From assembly GCA_963667205.1 (NCBI GenBank), contig OY762959.1, forward strand, positions 1,612,001-1,676,000: 64,000 bases of DNA. The letters run 5' to 3'. Positions 55,920 through 64,000 of this stretch are shown here, in pieces. The stretch comes from CF-162 sp963667205. GTDB lineage: Bacteria; Chloroflexota; Dehalococcoidia; SM23-28-2; RBG-16-64-32. The notes beneath the pieces are model-generated. The model was not told the DNA's origin, did not search any database, and worked only from the letters and a program-made list of their open reading frames with translations. Within the stretch, counting starts at the first letter, position 1; every line of letters begins with the position of its first letter. The translations under genes were made by a program, and so were the position numbers.

Positions 55920-56352
55920 CGACTCCCCCACCGTCCTCATCTTCGAGACGACCGGCGGCGATCCGCCCGTTGAGTTCCTCGGCGACTCCAGCGATATCGT
56001 CTACTTCATCTCGATGGCCCACTCCGAGCGCTACGGGGCGGACCACCCGCTGGCCAAAGCCTCGAGCATCATCAAGCGGCGCCTGCGCATCCCCATGGGC
56101 CCGCTGCTCAACTTCGGGGACGCGGCCGCCGAAAACGCCGCAGAGGAGGAGCTGCTGGAGCGGCTGTGGCAGGACGCCGCCGGCCTCGCCGAATGCGCCC
56201 GCGCCGTCGCCTTGGCGATCGACTCAGACAAAGAGCTGCAAGAGATGACCTCCGCCCTGCCGGAGCTGCCGGAAAGGCTGCGGGAACTGGCAGCGATGGC
56301 CGCCTGGGCGGGCGAGCAAGGCGCGCAGGTGCGCCTGACGTTCGTGCTCTAG
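55912..56352 (+). CDS. Hypothetical protein
   Basis: 146 residues, acidic, with VLIFETTGGDPPVEFLGDSSDIVYFISMAHSERYG and a helical C-terminal part. No family recognised. The start at 55912 (ATGCCTGA) overlaps the previous stop. It converges with nadD, overlapping 4 bp. Confidence 0.6.
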   Translation: MPDDSPTVLIFETTGGDPPVEFLGDSSDIVYFISMAHSERYGADHPLAKASSIIKRRLRIPMGPLLNFGDAAAENAAEEELLERLWQDAAGLAECARAVALAIDSDKELQEMTSALPELPERLRELAAMAAWAGEQGAQVRLTFVL

Positions 56353-56942
56353 TCGCGGTAGAGCTTCTCGGCCGCGATGTAGTCGAGGACGGCGTCCGGC
56401 ACAAGGCCCTCGATCGGGCGGCCGGCCCGCACGCGCTCGCGCACATCGGTGGCGCTGACGGCGACGGTGGGCATGTCGAGCCAGATGACGCGCCCGCTAA
56501 GGTCACCGGGGAGCACCTCAGAGGCCGCTGGCCCGCCGTTTCCGTCGCGGCGGGCCACCGCCAGCGTCGCTAGCTCCAGCACACGCTCAGGGGCGTGCCA
56601 GTTCGGGAGATCGGCCAGTGCATCCTGTCCCAGGATGAAGACGAGCTCCGCGCCCGCTCTCTCCTCCTGAAGCGCCTCCAGCGTCACGTCCGAGTACGAC
56701 GGTCCTTCGCGCTCGACCTCCAGCGTGGCGAGCCCGAACTGCGGCTGACCGGCGATCGCCAGGCGCACCATCTCGCAGCGATCCCAGGCCGACGCCATCT
56801 TACGGTCGGCCTTCCGCCACTGGTACCCCGCCGGGACGAAGATCACGCGCTCCAGGCCGGCCTGTTCGTACGCCGCGCCCGCCAGCCCCAGGTGCCCGAA
56901 GTGCACCGGATCGAAGCTGCCGCCAAGCACGCCGACTCTCAT
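56349..56942 (-). CDS. nadD: Nicotinate-nucleotide adenylyltransferase
   Basis: 197 residues. VGVLGGSFDPVHFGHLGLA (nucleotidyltransferase HxGH) and the C-terminal signature VSATDVRERVRAGRPIEGLVPDAVLDYI. Makes deamido-NAD+. ATG overlaps the obg stop by 4 bp. Confidence 0.95.
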   Translation of the reverse strand: MRVGVLGGSFDPVHFGHLGLAGAAYEQAGLERVIFVPAGYQWRKADRKMASAWDRCEMVRLAIAGQPQFGLATLEVEREGPSYSDVTLEALQEERAGAELVFILGQDALADLPNWHAPERVLELATLAVARRDGNGGPAASEVLPGDLSGRVIWLDMPTVAVSATDVRERVRAGRPIEGLVPDAVLDYIAAEKLYRD

Positions 56943-58228
56943 CCCTCCATCTCCAGCTCGACGTCGCCCAGCAGGATCCGGTTTCCCGGCTTCGCGCCGG
57001 CCCGCTTCAGAGCACCGCTAACGCCCCAGCGACCGAAGCGCCGCCAGAGTTCGGCGCGGCCCTCGTCTAGCTCCAGCGGCATCATCTCGGCGAACGCAAC
57101 GGCGCGGTCACCCTCGATGCGAAAGGCGCTGCCTTCGCGGTGGATGATGACGCTGCCCGGCCGGCCGGCGGGCGCGATCACCGGCGCCGGCGCTTCTTCT
57201 TCTGCAGCGCGCTCCGCCTCTGCCGCCTCCGCCTCGTCCATCTCTTTGAGGCGGCTCGCCAGCTCGTTGGTCAGCGCCTCGACGCCATCGCCGCCAGCCG
57301 CCGAGATGAACATCGGCTCGATCTCACCTCTGGCGAAGAGCGCCTCCAGTTCGGCCCGGCGCTGCGCCACCTCCTCGATATCGATCTTGTTGATCGCCAC
57401 GATCTGTCGCCGCTCCTGGAGGTCCCGCCCGTACTCGCTCAGCTCGCGGTTGATCGCCTGCATGTCCGCCCAGGGGTCCGGGTTGCCACCGTCGATCAGG
57501 TGGACGAGCAGGCGCGTGCGCTCGATGTGGCGAAGGAAGTCGAGGCCCAGGCCGGCGCCTTCGTGCGCGCCTTCGATCAGCCCCGGTATGTCCGCCGCCA
57601 CGAACCGCTGCCAGCCAACGTCGACGACGCCGAGGCTAGCCTCCAGCGTGGTGAAAGGGTAGGCGCCGACGCGCGGACGGGCGGCTGACATCGCGGCCAG
57701 CAGCGTCGACTTGCCAGCGTTCGGCAGGCCGACGAGGCCGACGTCAGCGAGCAGCTTGAGGTCGAGTCGCGCGCGGCGCTCCTGGCCCTTCTGGCCGCGC
57801 TGGGCGATGCGCGGCGCGCGGTGGACAGAGGTGGCGAAGCGAGCGTTGCCCCAGCCGCCCATCCCTCCGCGCGCGGCGACGACGCTGCGGCCATCGCTCG
57901 TCAGGTCGCCGAACGGCTCTTCCGCGCCGTTCTCTGCGATCATTGTGATCTGCGTTCCGACGGGGACATTGAGCTCCAGCTCCTTGCCCGCGCGCCCCGC
58001 CTTGTCGGATCCCTGGCCATGCCGGCCACGATCCGCCTCGTAGATCCGGCGGCGGCCAAGCTCTTTCAGCGTCCGCACGGAAAGGCTGGCTCTGATGATG
58101 ACGTCACCACCGTCTCCTCCATCGCCACCGTTCGGCCCGCCGCGCGGGACGAACTTCTCCCGGCGGAAACTGACGATCCCGTTTCCGCCATCTCCACCCT
58201 TCAATGTGAGCTCTACTCGGTCTATCAC
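56939..58228 (-). CDS. obgE: GTPase Obg/CgtA
   Basis: 429 residues. N-terminal Obg fold (VELTLKGGDGGNGIVSFRREKFVPRGG), G domain (GLPNAGKSTLLAAM, DIPGLIEGAHEGAGLG, INKIDIEE) and a C-terminal OCT-like domain. Ribosome assembly and stress GTPase. GTG start with a TATAAT six bases upstream, so the mRNA may be leaderless. Coupled to nadD. Confidence 0.96.
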   Translation of the reverse strand: MIDRVELTLKGGDGGNGIVSFRREKFVPRGGPNGGDGGDGGDVIIRASLSVRTLKELGRRRIYEADRGRHGQGSDKAGRAGKELELNVPVGTQITMIAENGAEEPFGDLTSDGRSVVAARGGMGGWGNARFATSVHRAPRIAQRGQKGQERRARLDLKLLADVGLVGLPNAGKSTLLAAMSAARPRVGAYPFTTLEASLGVVDVGWQRFVAADIPGLIEGAHEGAGLGLDFLRHIERTRLLVHLIDGGNPDPWADMQAINRELSEYGRDLQERRQIVAINKIDIEEVAQRRAELEALFARGEIEPMFISAAGGDGVEALTNELASRLKEMDEAEAAEAERAAEEEAPAPVIAPAGRPGSVIIHREGSAFRIEGDRAVAFAEMMPLELDEGRAELWRRFGRWGVSGALKRAGAKPGNRILLGDVELEMEG

Positions 58229-58234
58229 TTACCC

Positions 58235-58240
58235 ATTATA
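58235..58240 (-). promoter_or_regulatory. -10 element immediately before obg
   Basis: On the minus strand TATAAT is followed by GGGTAA and then the GTG start codon. Initiation about 7 nt after the -10 would place the first mRNA base at the start codon. Confidence 0.55.
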
Positions 58241-58406
58241 GATTCGAGATATATAAATACTCTGTAGTCGTCGTAGTCATAGGGGTGTGGATGTGTTGGC
58301 GGCCAACGCTCCGGTGCTGGGGAAAGCCTGTTCGCTGGGAGCGCTCGAGGAGTGGATGGCGGTGGACTACTGCTGGCGCTACTTACCGTAACGGCGTGCG
58401 GGCGAG

Positions 58407-58440
58407 AAAAAACCGGGGCTGGTGGCGGTCCAACCCCGGT
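58407..58440 (-). terminator. Intrinsic terminator after dnaA
   Basis: On the minus strand ACCGGGG TTGG ... CCAG CCCCGGT forms an 11-bp stem with one mismatch, followed by a T-run of six (58412-58407). It separates dnaA from obg. The rest of 58229-58470 has no gene. Confidence 0.8.
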
Positions 58441-58470
58441 CATCTGTGCGTTCGTTGGCAGGTTGTGGGG

Positions 58471-59868
58471 TTACAGGTGGGAAACGCTCCCCCGGATCTC
58501 CGTGAGCTGAGCGCTCAGGCGGGGATCGGCGATCAGGGCGCGCGTGATCTTCTGGACGCCGTGAATAACGGTCGAGTGGTCGCGGTGGCCGAGGAGCAGG
58601 CCGATCTGCTTGAGGGCGAGCTCTGCGTCTTCCCGCAGGAGGTACATGCCGATGTGGCGCGCTTCGGCGATCTGCTTGGCGCGGCTCTTGCCGGTGATCG
58701 CCGCCAGCGGAACGCTGTAGTACTCAGAGACGGCCTCCAGGATCGCCTGGGGGTTGGCGGGGGCGGCGGCGGTGGGGGTGAGAGCGGTCAGCGCCTTCGA
58801 CGCGACGTCGAGGTTGATCGAGCTGCGGGTCAGGCGGGCGTAGGCGACGACGCGGTTGAGGCAGCCCTCCAGCGCGCGGATGTTGTCCCGGACGCGGTCG
58901 GCGAGATAGCGGAGGACCTCGACCGGCACGTCGACCCGCTGATCACCGGCCTTCGCTTGGAGGATCGCCAGGCGCGTCTCTTCGTCGGGCGGGGCGATGT
59001 CGGCGGTCAGTCCCCACTGGAAGCGTGACGAGAGCCGCGCTTCCATGCCGGGGATGGCGGGGGGCGGCCGGTCGCCGGCGAGGACGATCTGGCAGCCGTT
59101 GGAGTGCAGGTCGTTGAAAGTGTAGAAGAACTCCTCCTGCGACTTGCCCTTCGAGCCCAGGAACTGCACGTCGTCCAGCAGCAAGAGCTGCACGGAGCGA
59201 TAGCGCCGGCGGAACTCGTCGGTCCGGCTCTGCGCGATCGACGTGATGAAGTCGTTGACGAACTGCTCCGAGGTGACGTAGAGCGCGTTGATGTTCAGCT
59301 GTCCAGCGCGCAGGGCGATCGCCTGCAGGAGGTGAGTCTTGCCCAGGCCGGGGCTGCTGTAGATGAAGAGAGGGTTGTAGTCCTCCCCGGGCTTTTCGGC
59401 CGCCGCCAGGGCCGCCGCCGCCGCGATGCGGTTGGAGTCCGCGACAACGAAAGTGCGGAAGGTGTAGCGAGGGTTCAGCCGCTGCTTGAGCAATGGGCTC
59501 GAGATCAAGGAGTGCACGGGAGAGGCCTCGGACAGCGGCATCTCTGCCGCCCTGGAGGCCGGTCGGCCGTTACCTTTGCCGTTGCCGTGCGCCCGACCGT
59601 TCCCGCCGCCGTTGGTTCCGATGATCTCGAACGAGACCTCAGTCGGCCGTCCCAGGATGCCGCCAACGGTCTGGGAAACGATCCCCTTCATGCGGGTCCC
59701 CAGCCACTCCTTCACGAACTCGGTCGGGACTCCCACGATGAAGTTGTCGTCCTCGTGCCGGAGCCCCAGAGTGTCCTTGAGCCAGGTGTCATAGTTCGGC
59801 TTGGTGACATGAATCTGGAGCTGGCCGAGGGCAGTGTCCCAGACACGTTGAGCCGTTGGGTCTGCCAT
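58471..59868 (-). CDS. dnaA: Chromosomal replication initiator DnaA
   Basis: 465 residues. Domain I (WDTALGQLQIHVTKPNYDTWL), Gly/Asn-rich linker II, AAA+ domain III (SSPGLGKTHLLQAI Walker A, LLLDDVQFLGSK Walker B) and domain IV (ARHIGMYLLREDAELALKQIG, GHRDHSTVIHGVQKI). Initiates replication at oriC. Start chosen at MADPTAQRV with GGAGG; the earlier Met at 59952 lies in the promoter. No DnaA-box cluster (TTATCCACA type) was seen next to it. Confidence 0.97.
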   Translation of the reverse strand: MADPTAQRVWDTALGQLQIHVTKPNYDTWLKDTLGLRHEDDNFIVGVPTEFVKEWLGTRMKGIVSQTVGGILGRPTEVSFEIIGTNGGGNGRAHGNGKGNGRPASRAAEMPLSEASPVHSLISSPLLKQRLNPRYTFRTFVVADSNRIAAAAALAAAEKPGEDYNPLFIYSSPGLGKTHLLQAIALRAGQLNINALYVTSEQFVNDFITSIAQSRTDEFRRRYRSVQLLLLDDVQFLGSKGKSQEEFFYTFNDLHSNGCQIVLAGDRPPPAIPGMEARLSSRFQWGLTADIAPPDEETRLAILQAKAGDQRVDVPVEVLRYLADRVRDNIRALEGCLNRVVAYARLTRSSINLDVASKALTALTPTAAAPANPQAILEAVSEYYSVPLAAITGKSRAKQIAEARHIGMYLLREDAELALKQIGLLLGHRDHSTVIHGVQKITRALIADPRLSAQLTEIRGSVSHL

Positions 59869-59922
59869 CAGGAGCGCCTCCGTGTGAAGTGAAAACTGGT
59901 GTTCAGCGGAGCGGATGGCGGG

Positions 59923-59952
59923 AAGATAGCAGGGCGGCACCAAGGGCGTCAA
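59923..59952 (-). promoter_or_regulatory. Promoter for dnaA
   Basis: On the minus strand TTGACG (59952-59947) and TATCTT (59928-59923) are separated by 18 bp, a good sigma-70-type promoter about 55 bp upstream of the start. Confidence 0.6.
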
Positions 59953-60040
59953 TGACTTTATGTTAATCAGCGCACGGACTATGCCGCCCTTTTCGAACGC
60001 CTTAAAGACGGATCGGCCGCGGGCCCATTTTTTACCGCGC

Positions 60041-60046
60041 TATAAT
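60041..60046 (+). promoter_or_regulatory. -10 element for coaX
   Basis: TATAAT 29 bp upstream of the coaX ATG; no clear -35. It is divergent from the dnaA promoter. Confidence 0.5.
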
Positions 60047-60074
60047 GGCCGCACTCTTCTTCAAAGGAACTCCC

Positions 60075-60842
60075 ATGCTACTCACGATGGACGTCGGAAA
60101 CACCAACATCACGCTCGGCATCTTCGACGGCGACAATCTGGTCGCTACCTGGCGAATCGCCACCGACGTCGAGCGCCTGCCGGACGAGTACGCCGTCATC
60201 ATACTCAGCCTCCTCCAACACCAGTCGATCGCCCCGGACACCGTCGACGAGGCGATTATTGGCTGCGTCGTGCCGGACCTTGAGCCCGTGTTCGAGACGG
60301 TCGTGCAGCGCTGCTTCAACATCGCCCCGCTGCACGTGACAACCGGCGTGCGTACGGGGCTGCGCATCGTCTACGACACGCCCCGCGAGGTCGGGGCGGA
60401 CCGCGTCGCCGACGCCGTCGGTGCGATCAAGCTGTACGGCCCGCCCCTGATCGTCGTTGACCTCGGCACGGCGACGGTCTTCGACGCGATCAACGCCGAC
60501 GGCGACTACCTCGGCGGCGCCATCGCGCCCGGGCTCGGCATCGCTTCTGAGGCGCTATTCCGGCGCGCCGCCAAGCTCTCCCGCGTGGAGCTGCACAGGC
60601 CGGAGGCGGCGATCGGCCGCAACACGGTGGGTGCTATCCAGTCTGGTATCCTTTTCGGGTACGTAGGCCTCGTTGAGGGCCTCGTGTTGCGCATGAAGGA
60701 AGAGCTGGGCGGCACGGCTCAAGTCATCGGCACCGGCGGCTGGGCCGAGATCATCGCCCGGGAGACCAACATCATCGATAAGGTCGATACGCAACTGACG
60801 CTCACAGGCCTGCGTCTCATTCATGAGATGAACAAGGCGTAA
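60075..60842 (+). CDS. coaX: Type III pantothenate kinase
   Basis: 255 residues. TMDVGNTNITLGIFDG (ATP site), PREVGADRVADAVGAIKLYG, DLGTATVFDAIN. First step of CoA synthesis. ATG at 60075 after AAAGGA; the ATG at 60045 overlaps the -10 and is rejected. Followed by coaBC after 6 bp. Confidence 0.95.
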   Translation: MLLTMDVGNTNITLGIFDGDNLVATWRIATDVERLPDEYAVIILSLLQHQSIAPDTVDEAIIGCVVPDLEPVFETVVQRCFNIAPLHVTTGVRTGLRIVYDTPREVGADRVADAVGAIKLYGPPLIVVDLGTATVFDAINADGDYLGGAIAPGLGIASEALFRRAAKLSRVELHRPEAAIGRNTVGAIQSGILFGYVGLVEGLVLRMKEELGGTAQVIGTGGWAEIIARETNIIDKVDTQLTLTGLRLIHEMNKA

Positions 60843-60848
60843 CCTCAC

Positions 60849-62051
60849 ATGTACAACCTGACGGATAAGCAGATCGTCCTCGGCGTCACGGGGAGCATCG
60901 CCGCCTACAAGGCGCCGGACCTCGCCAGCAAGCTGACCCAGGCAGGTGCCACCGTCGACGTGGCGATGACCGAATCGGCGAGGCGCTTCGTGGCGCCCAT
61001 CACCTTCCAGAGCGTGACCGGACGCCGCGCCTACCACGACATGTGGGACGAGGGTTCGGAGATTGCCGAGCTGCACGTCGTTCTCGCCCGGCGAGCCGAC
61101 CTCATGGTGATCGCGCCGGCGACGGCGACGACCCTCGCCCGCATGGCACACGGCCTCGCCGACGACCTCGTGAGCCTGACTGCGCTGGCGACGCGCGCAC
61201 CGCTCCTCGTCGCCCCAGCGATGGACCCGCAGATGTGGGAGCACGTCGCCACCCAGGAGAACATCGCCACTCTGCGCTCGCGCGGCGTCAGCTTCGTCGG
61301 GCCGGAGGAAGGGCGGCTGGCGTCCGGCCAGATGGGGACCGGGCGGATGTCCGAGGTGCCGGTTCTTTTGGGTGCTGTGAGAAGCGCGCTCGGCCGGGGC
61401 GGCGACCTAACAGGCAAAAAGATCGTGGTCTCCGCCGGCGGAACCCGCGAGGCGATCGACCCCGTGCGCTTCGTCGGCAACGAATCGTCCGGCAAGATGG
61501 GCTTCGCCATCGCCGAGGCCGCGCGCGACCGCGGCGCCGACGTCGTGCTCGTCTCCGGTGAGGCCGCTCTGCCCGACCCCTACGCCGTCGAGGTCCGCCG
61601 CGTGCGCAGCGCCACCCAGATGCGCGACGCTGTCGTCGCCGCCAGCGAAGGGGCGAACGCGCTGATCATGGCCGCAGCCGTCGCCGACTATCAGCCCGCC
61701 GAGCCGGTCGGCGAGAAGATCAAGCGGCAGGGGCGTGAGTCGCTCTCGCTGAACTTGGCGCCGACGCCGGACATCCTCGCCGAAGTGGGACGGCCGCCGG
61801 GGCTGGTAAAGGTCGGATTCGCGGCGGAGAGCCAGGACCTGCTGGCGAACGCCAAGGCGAAGATCGAATCGAAAGGCCTGGACCTGATCGTGGCCAACGA
61901 TATCACCGCCGCCGACGCGGGCTTCCGCGTAGACACGAACCGCGTGCTGGTGATCGACGCCGCCGGCCGGCAGGAAGATTGGCCCCTGATGACCAAATAT
62001 GAAGTCGCGTGGCGTATACTCGACAGGGTTCAGAAACTGATCGAGGCCTAG
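60849..62051 (+). CDS. coaBC: Phosphopantothenoylcysteine decarboxylase/synthetase
   Basis: 400 residues, bifunctional. CoaC part: GVTGSIAAYKAPDL (flavin), AELHVVLARRADLMVIAPATA with the active His, PAMDPQMW (Asp where many have Asn). CoaB part: SAGGTREAIDPVRFVGNESSGKMG, VANDITAADAGF. Next two steps after coaX in CoA synthesis; same operon. Confidence 0.95.
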   Translation: MYNLTDKQIVLGVTGSIAAYKAPDLASKLTQAGATVDVAMTESARRFVAPITFQSVTGRRAYHDMWDEGSEIAELHVVLARRADLMVIAPATATTLARMAHGLADDLVSLTALATRAPLLVAPAMDPQMWEHVATQENIATLRSRGVSFVGPEEGRLASGQMGTGRMSEVPVLLGAVRSALGRGGDLTGKKIVVSAGGTREAIDPVRFVGNESSGKMGFAIAEAARDRGADVVLVSGEAALPDPYAVEVRRVRSATQMRDAVVAASEGANALIMAAAVADYQPAEPVGEKIKRQGRESLSLNLAPTPDILAEVGRPPGLVKVGFAAESQDLLANAKAKIESKGLDLIVANDITAADAGFRVDTNRVLVIDAAGRQEDWPLMTKYEVAWRILDRVQKLIEA

Positions 62052-62052
62052 C

Positions 62053-62883
62053 ATGACTTCTAACGCAGACGCAGGACAGACCACCTTTACGCTGGACAGA
62101 TTCGCCCAGCATCCCTTCTACCACGAGGTCAACCGGCGCCTCGTCGCGCTCACACAGCTCGCGAAGGGCCAGCGCGTCGTCGATCTCGGCGCGGGCACCG
62201 GTGCGGTCACGAGGCTCATCGCCCAGGAAGTGGCGAATGACGGCGCAGAAGTGATCGCTGTGGAGCCGTCGGAGACCGCGATCGAAGTCGCTCAGCGCAA
62301 CCTGGAGGAGTTCCGGGGCGCCGTCGTTCGCTTTATCGAGGGCGGCGCAGAGATGCTCACACAGCTTGTGAAGAAGCCGGTCGACGCCGTCTTCTTCTGC
62401 AACGCCATCCACCTCGTGCCGGAGAAGGAACACGTCCTGCACGAGATCCTGCAAACGCTGCGGCGGGACGGCACTTTCTCCTTCAACACATCCTTCTACC
62501 TGGGTGCCAAGCCGCCGGAGGCGGAGCAGCTCTACCGCAAGTGGATGATGAAGGCGCTGCGTGTGCTCAAGAAAGAGTACGGACTGTCGCCGGACAAGAC
62601 GCGCGTCGAGGCGCGCCACCGGCTGACCGAGGACGAGTACGTCGCGCTGCTGAAGGCGAACGGCTTCAAGGTGCGCGACAAGGAAGTCGTGAAGGTGCAG
62701 ATGCCGCTCAGCGGCTTCGAGGCGATCAGCGAGTACAGTCTCTGGATCGAGGGCGTGCTGCCCGGCGTCCCGCTGGAGGCCGGCGCGCATGCGCTCACAG
62801 AGGGCGCGCGTCTAGCGTTCGAAGAGCTTGGCATTACGGAATCGCCCCGCAACTGGCTGCTCGTCGTCGCGAGCCCCGCCTAG
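62053..62883 (+). CDS. Class I SAM-dependent methyltransferase
   Basis: 276 residues. VVDLGAGTGAVTRLIAQEV (motif I), VIAVEPSETAIEVAQ, DAVFFCNAIHLVPEKEHVL. Substrate unknown, possibly a quinone- or lipid-type methyltransferase by overall pattern. One base after coaBC, so co-transcribed. Confidence 0.8.
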   Translation: MTSNADAGQTTFTLDRFAQHPFYHEVNRRLVALTQLAKGQRVVDLGAGTGAVTRLIAQEVANDGAEVIAVEPSETAIEVAQRNLEEFRGAVVRFIEGGAEMLTQLVKKPVDAVFFCNAIHLVPEKEHVLHEILQTLRRDGTFSFNTSFYLGAKPPEAEQLYRKWMMKALRVLKKEYGLSPDKTRVEARHRLTEDEYVALLKANGFKVRDKEVVKVQMPLSGFEAISEYSLWIEGVLPGVPLEAGAHALTEGARLAFEELGITESPRNWLLVVASPA

Positions 62884-62941
62884 CGCCGTGACCGGCCCGC
62901 GCCCCTGACCGGCCTGTGCACAGGGATCGAAGGAGGAAACG

Positions 62942-63340
62942 ATGCAAGAGACAACGTGGACAGGCCAGAACACCCTCAAGGAGCTGCTTGAGCGCATCGG
63001 TGCGACCGCGCGTGTCGAGCTGGTGTACGGCAAAGAGCGCAAGGTCGGCGCGAAGACGCTGATCCCGATCGCCGCGGTCTCTTACGCTTTCGGCGCCGGT
63101 GCCGGCGGCGGCACGGCCCCGCCCATGAACGGCCACGAAGGCGGCGAATCGCCGCTGAGCGGCGGCGGTGGTGGCGGTGGCGGTGGCGGCAGGGTCAGCG
63201 TTCAGCCGGTGGGCGTCCTCGAGGTTGATGACGACGAGACTCGCCTCGTGCCGGTCCTCGACTGGACCCGCATCATCACGACCGGCCTCACGGCGTTCGG
63301 CGTGTGGATGGTCTTCCGCACGATCTTCCGCCGCCGCTAG
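62942..63340 (+). CDS. GerW/YtfJ-family protein
   Basis: 132 residues. LKELLERIGATARVELVYGKERKVG, KTLIPIAAVSYAFGAGAGGG, and GVLEVDDDETRLVPVLDWTRI match the GerW family. A Gly-rich loop with ten consecutive Gly sits in the middle. The C-terminus is a single hydrophobic helix with basic end (FGVWMVFRTIFRRR). Spore-formers use GerW in the spore coat; here a general membrane role is more likely. Confidence 0.8.
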   Translation: MQETTWTGQNTLKELLERIGATARVELVYGKERKVGAKTLIPIAAVSYAFGAGAGGGTAPPMNGHEGGESPLSGGGGGGGGGGRVSVQPVGVLEVDDDETRLVPVLDWTRIITTGLTAFGVWMVFRTIFRRR

Positions 63341-63348
63341 CGCTCAGT

Positions 63349-64000
63349 CTAGCGCCGCGGCGCGCGGGCGAGCACGAGGTTGATCAGCGTGCGCGTGGGG
63401 ATGCCCGTCGAGCCCTTCACCCAGAGGCCTTTGTCCTTGTCGGACTCGTCGGTGCCGGCCATGTCGATGTGGGCCCACGGCGTGTCCTCCGCGAAGAAGT
63501 GCAGGAACTTCGCGGCGCTGATCGCCCCGCCCCCGCGCGCCCCCGTGTTCTTGATGTCGGCGATCGTGCTCTTCAGCCCCTCGCGGTACTCATCGATCAG
63601 GGGGAAGCGCCACATCAGTTCGCCGGAGCGGTCGCCCGCATCCGCGATCTGCTCCGCCAGTGCGTCGTCCGTGGCGAAGAAGCCGGTCGCCCGGTTGCCG
63701 AGAGCGATCATCATCGCGCCGGTCAGCGTCGCCACGTCGATGATCGGCGACAGCCCCTCCTGGCGGGCGTAGCAGATGGCGTCGGCCAGGATCAGGCGTC
63801 CCTCGGCGTCGGTGTTGATGACCTCGATCGTCTTGCCGTTCATCGCCCGCAAGATGTCGCCGGGCCGCGTGGCGCTGCCAGAGGGCATGTTCTCCGCCGT
63901 CGGGACGATACCTGTGACGTTAACGCGCGGCTTCAGCTTGCCCAGCGCCCACATCGTGGCGATGATCGCTGCGCCGCCCGACATGTCGCCCTTCATCGCT
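63349..64000 (-). CDS. pepA: Leucyl aminopeptidase (M17), partial
   Basis: C-terminal ~217 residues of a PepA-type peptidase, cut by the window edge. MKGDMSGGAA (metal Lys/Asp), NTDAEGRLILADAICYA (metal and catalytic residues), VATLTGAM, ARGGGAISAAKFL and WAHIDMAGT are the family signatures. Zn/Mn-dependent release of N-terminal amino acids. Confidence 0.95.
   Translation of the reverse strand, partial: AMKGDMSGGAAIIATMWALGKLKPRVNVTGIVPTAENMPSGSATRPGDILRAMNGKTIEVINTDAEGRLILADAICYARQEGLSPIIDVATLTGAMMIALGNRATGFFATDDALAEQIADAGDRSGELMWRFPLIDEYREGLKSTIADIKNTGARGGGAISAAKFLHFFAEDTPWAHIDMAGTDESDKDKGLWVKGSTGIPTRTLINLVLARAPRR

Noticed and set aside
59869..60074. Replication origin beside dnaA
   Set aside because: No cluster of DnaA boxes and no AT-rich unwinding region between dnaA and coaX.

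Overview
The window is GC-rich bacterial chromosome. The right-hand ~28 kb is ordinary core genome: purA, cysS-cysE, rpsO-pnp, dapB-asd, gyrB, nadD-obg-dnaA, coaX-coaBC and pepA. Gene content (a PPOX-class F420-type enzyme, a homodimeric-type pyruvate dehydrogenase E1, a GerW-family protein, type III pantothenate kinase, a SelT-like protein) together with protein style suggests a Chloroflexota bacterium, possibly Dehalococcoidia-like. This is inference from gene content and not a phylogeny.

Positions 1-23425 are a stack of genomic islands. The 3' half of a tRNA-Lys(TTT)-like gene, including an encoded CCA, occurs three times as a ~51 bp direct repeat on the minus strand (269-319, 18895-18945, 23375-23425). 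Two of the copies sit next to near-identical tyrosine integrases (498-1415, 19124-20041). Island A (18,626 bp from att to att) carries a complete pyruvate dehydrogenase operon (E1, E2, E3), pyruvate kinase, a ferredoxin-NADP reductase with a CBS protein, and a redox cluster (SagB-type nitroreductase, FIST protein, NDH-2, Rieske protein, MIP18-type Fe-S factor). Island B (4,480 bp) carries a methyltransferase, a PadR regulator with membrane partners, and a 1,174 bp insertion sequence.

Positions 23.4-35 kb are a patchwork of remnants. They include two hypothetical exported or membrane proteins, a truncated integrase fused to a truncated member of an unrecognised protein family, eroded tRNA/att fragments, a frameshifted isochorismatase-like gene, and a histidine kinase (frameshifted) beside a response regulator fused to a thioredoxin-reductase-like flavoprotein. 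Intact tRNA-Glu and tRNA-Gln follow, then a third integrase and a second identical copy of the insertion sequence. The two identical IS copies (20756-21929 and 33710-34883) lie in direct orientation.

Positions 35-64 kb are mostly compact core genes with short gaps and frequent 1-11 bp overlaps. Points of interest are PNPase with a long RGG/poly-Gly tail, GyrB with an altered EGDSAGG motif, purA with a hairpin between its Shine-Dalgarno sequence and start codon, an apparently leaderless obg, and a frameshifted large coiled-coil protein. That last protein shares an internal module and a C-terminal GFxSPPGRF tail with the truncated protein of the island region.

Several otherwise well-preserved genes carry a single-base frameshift. 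They may be real pseudogenes or sequence errors, and I could not tell which from the sequence alone.
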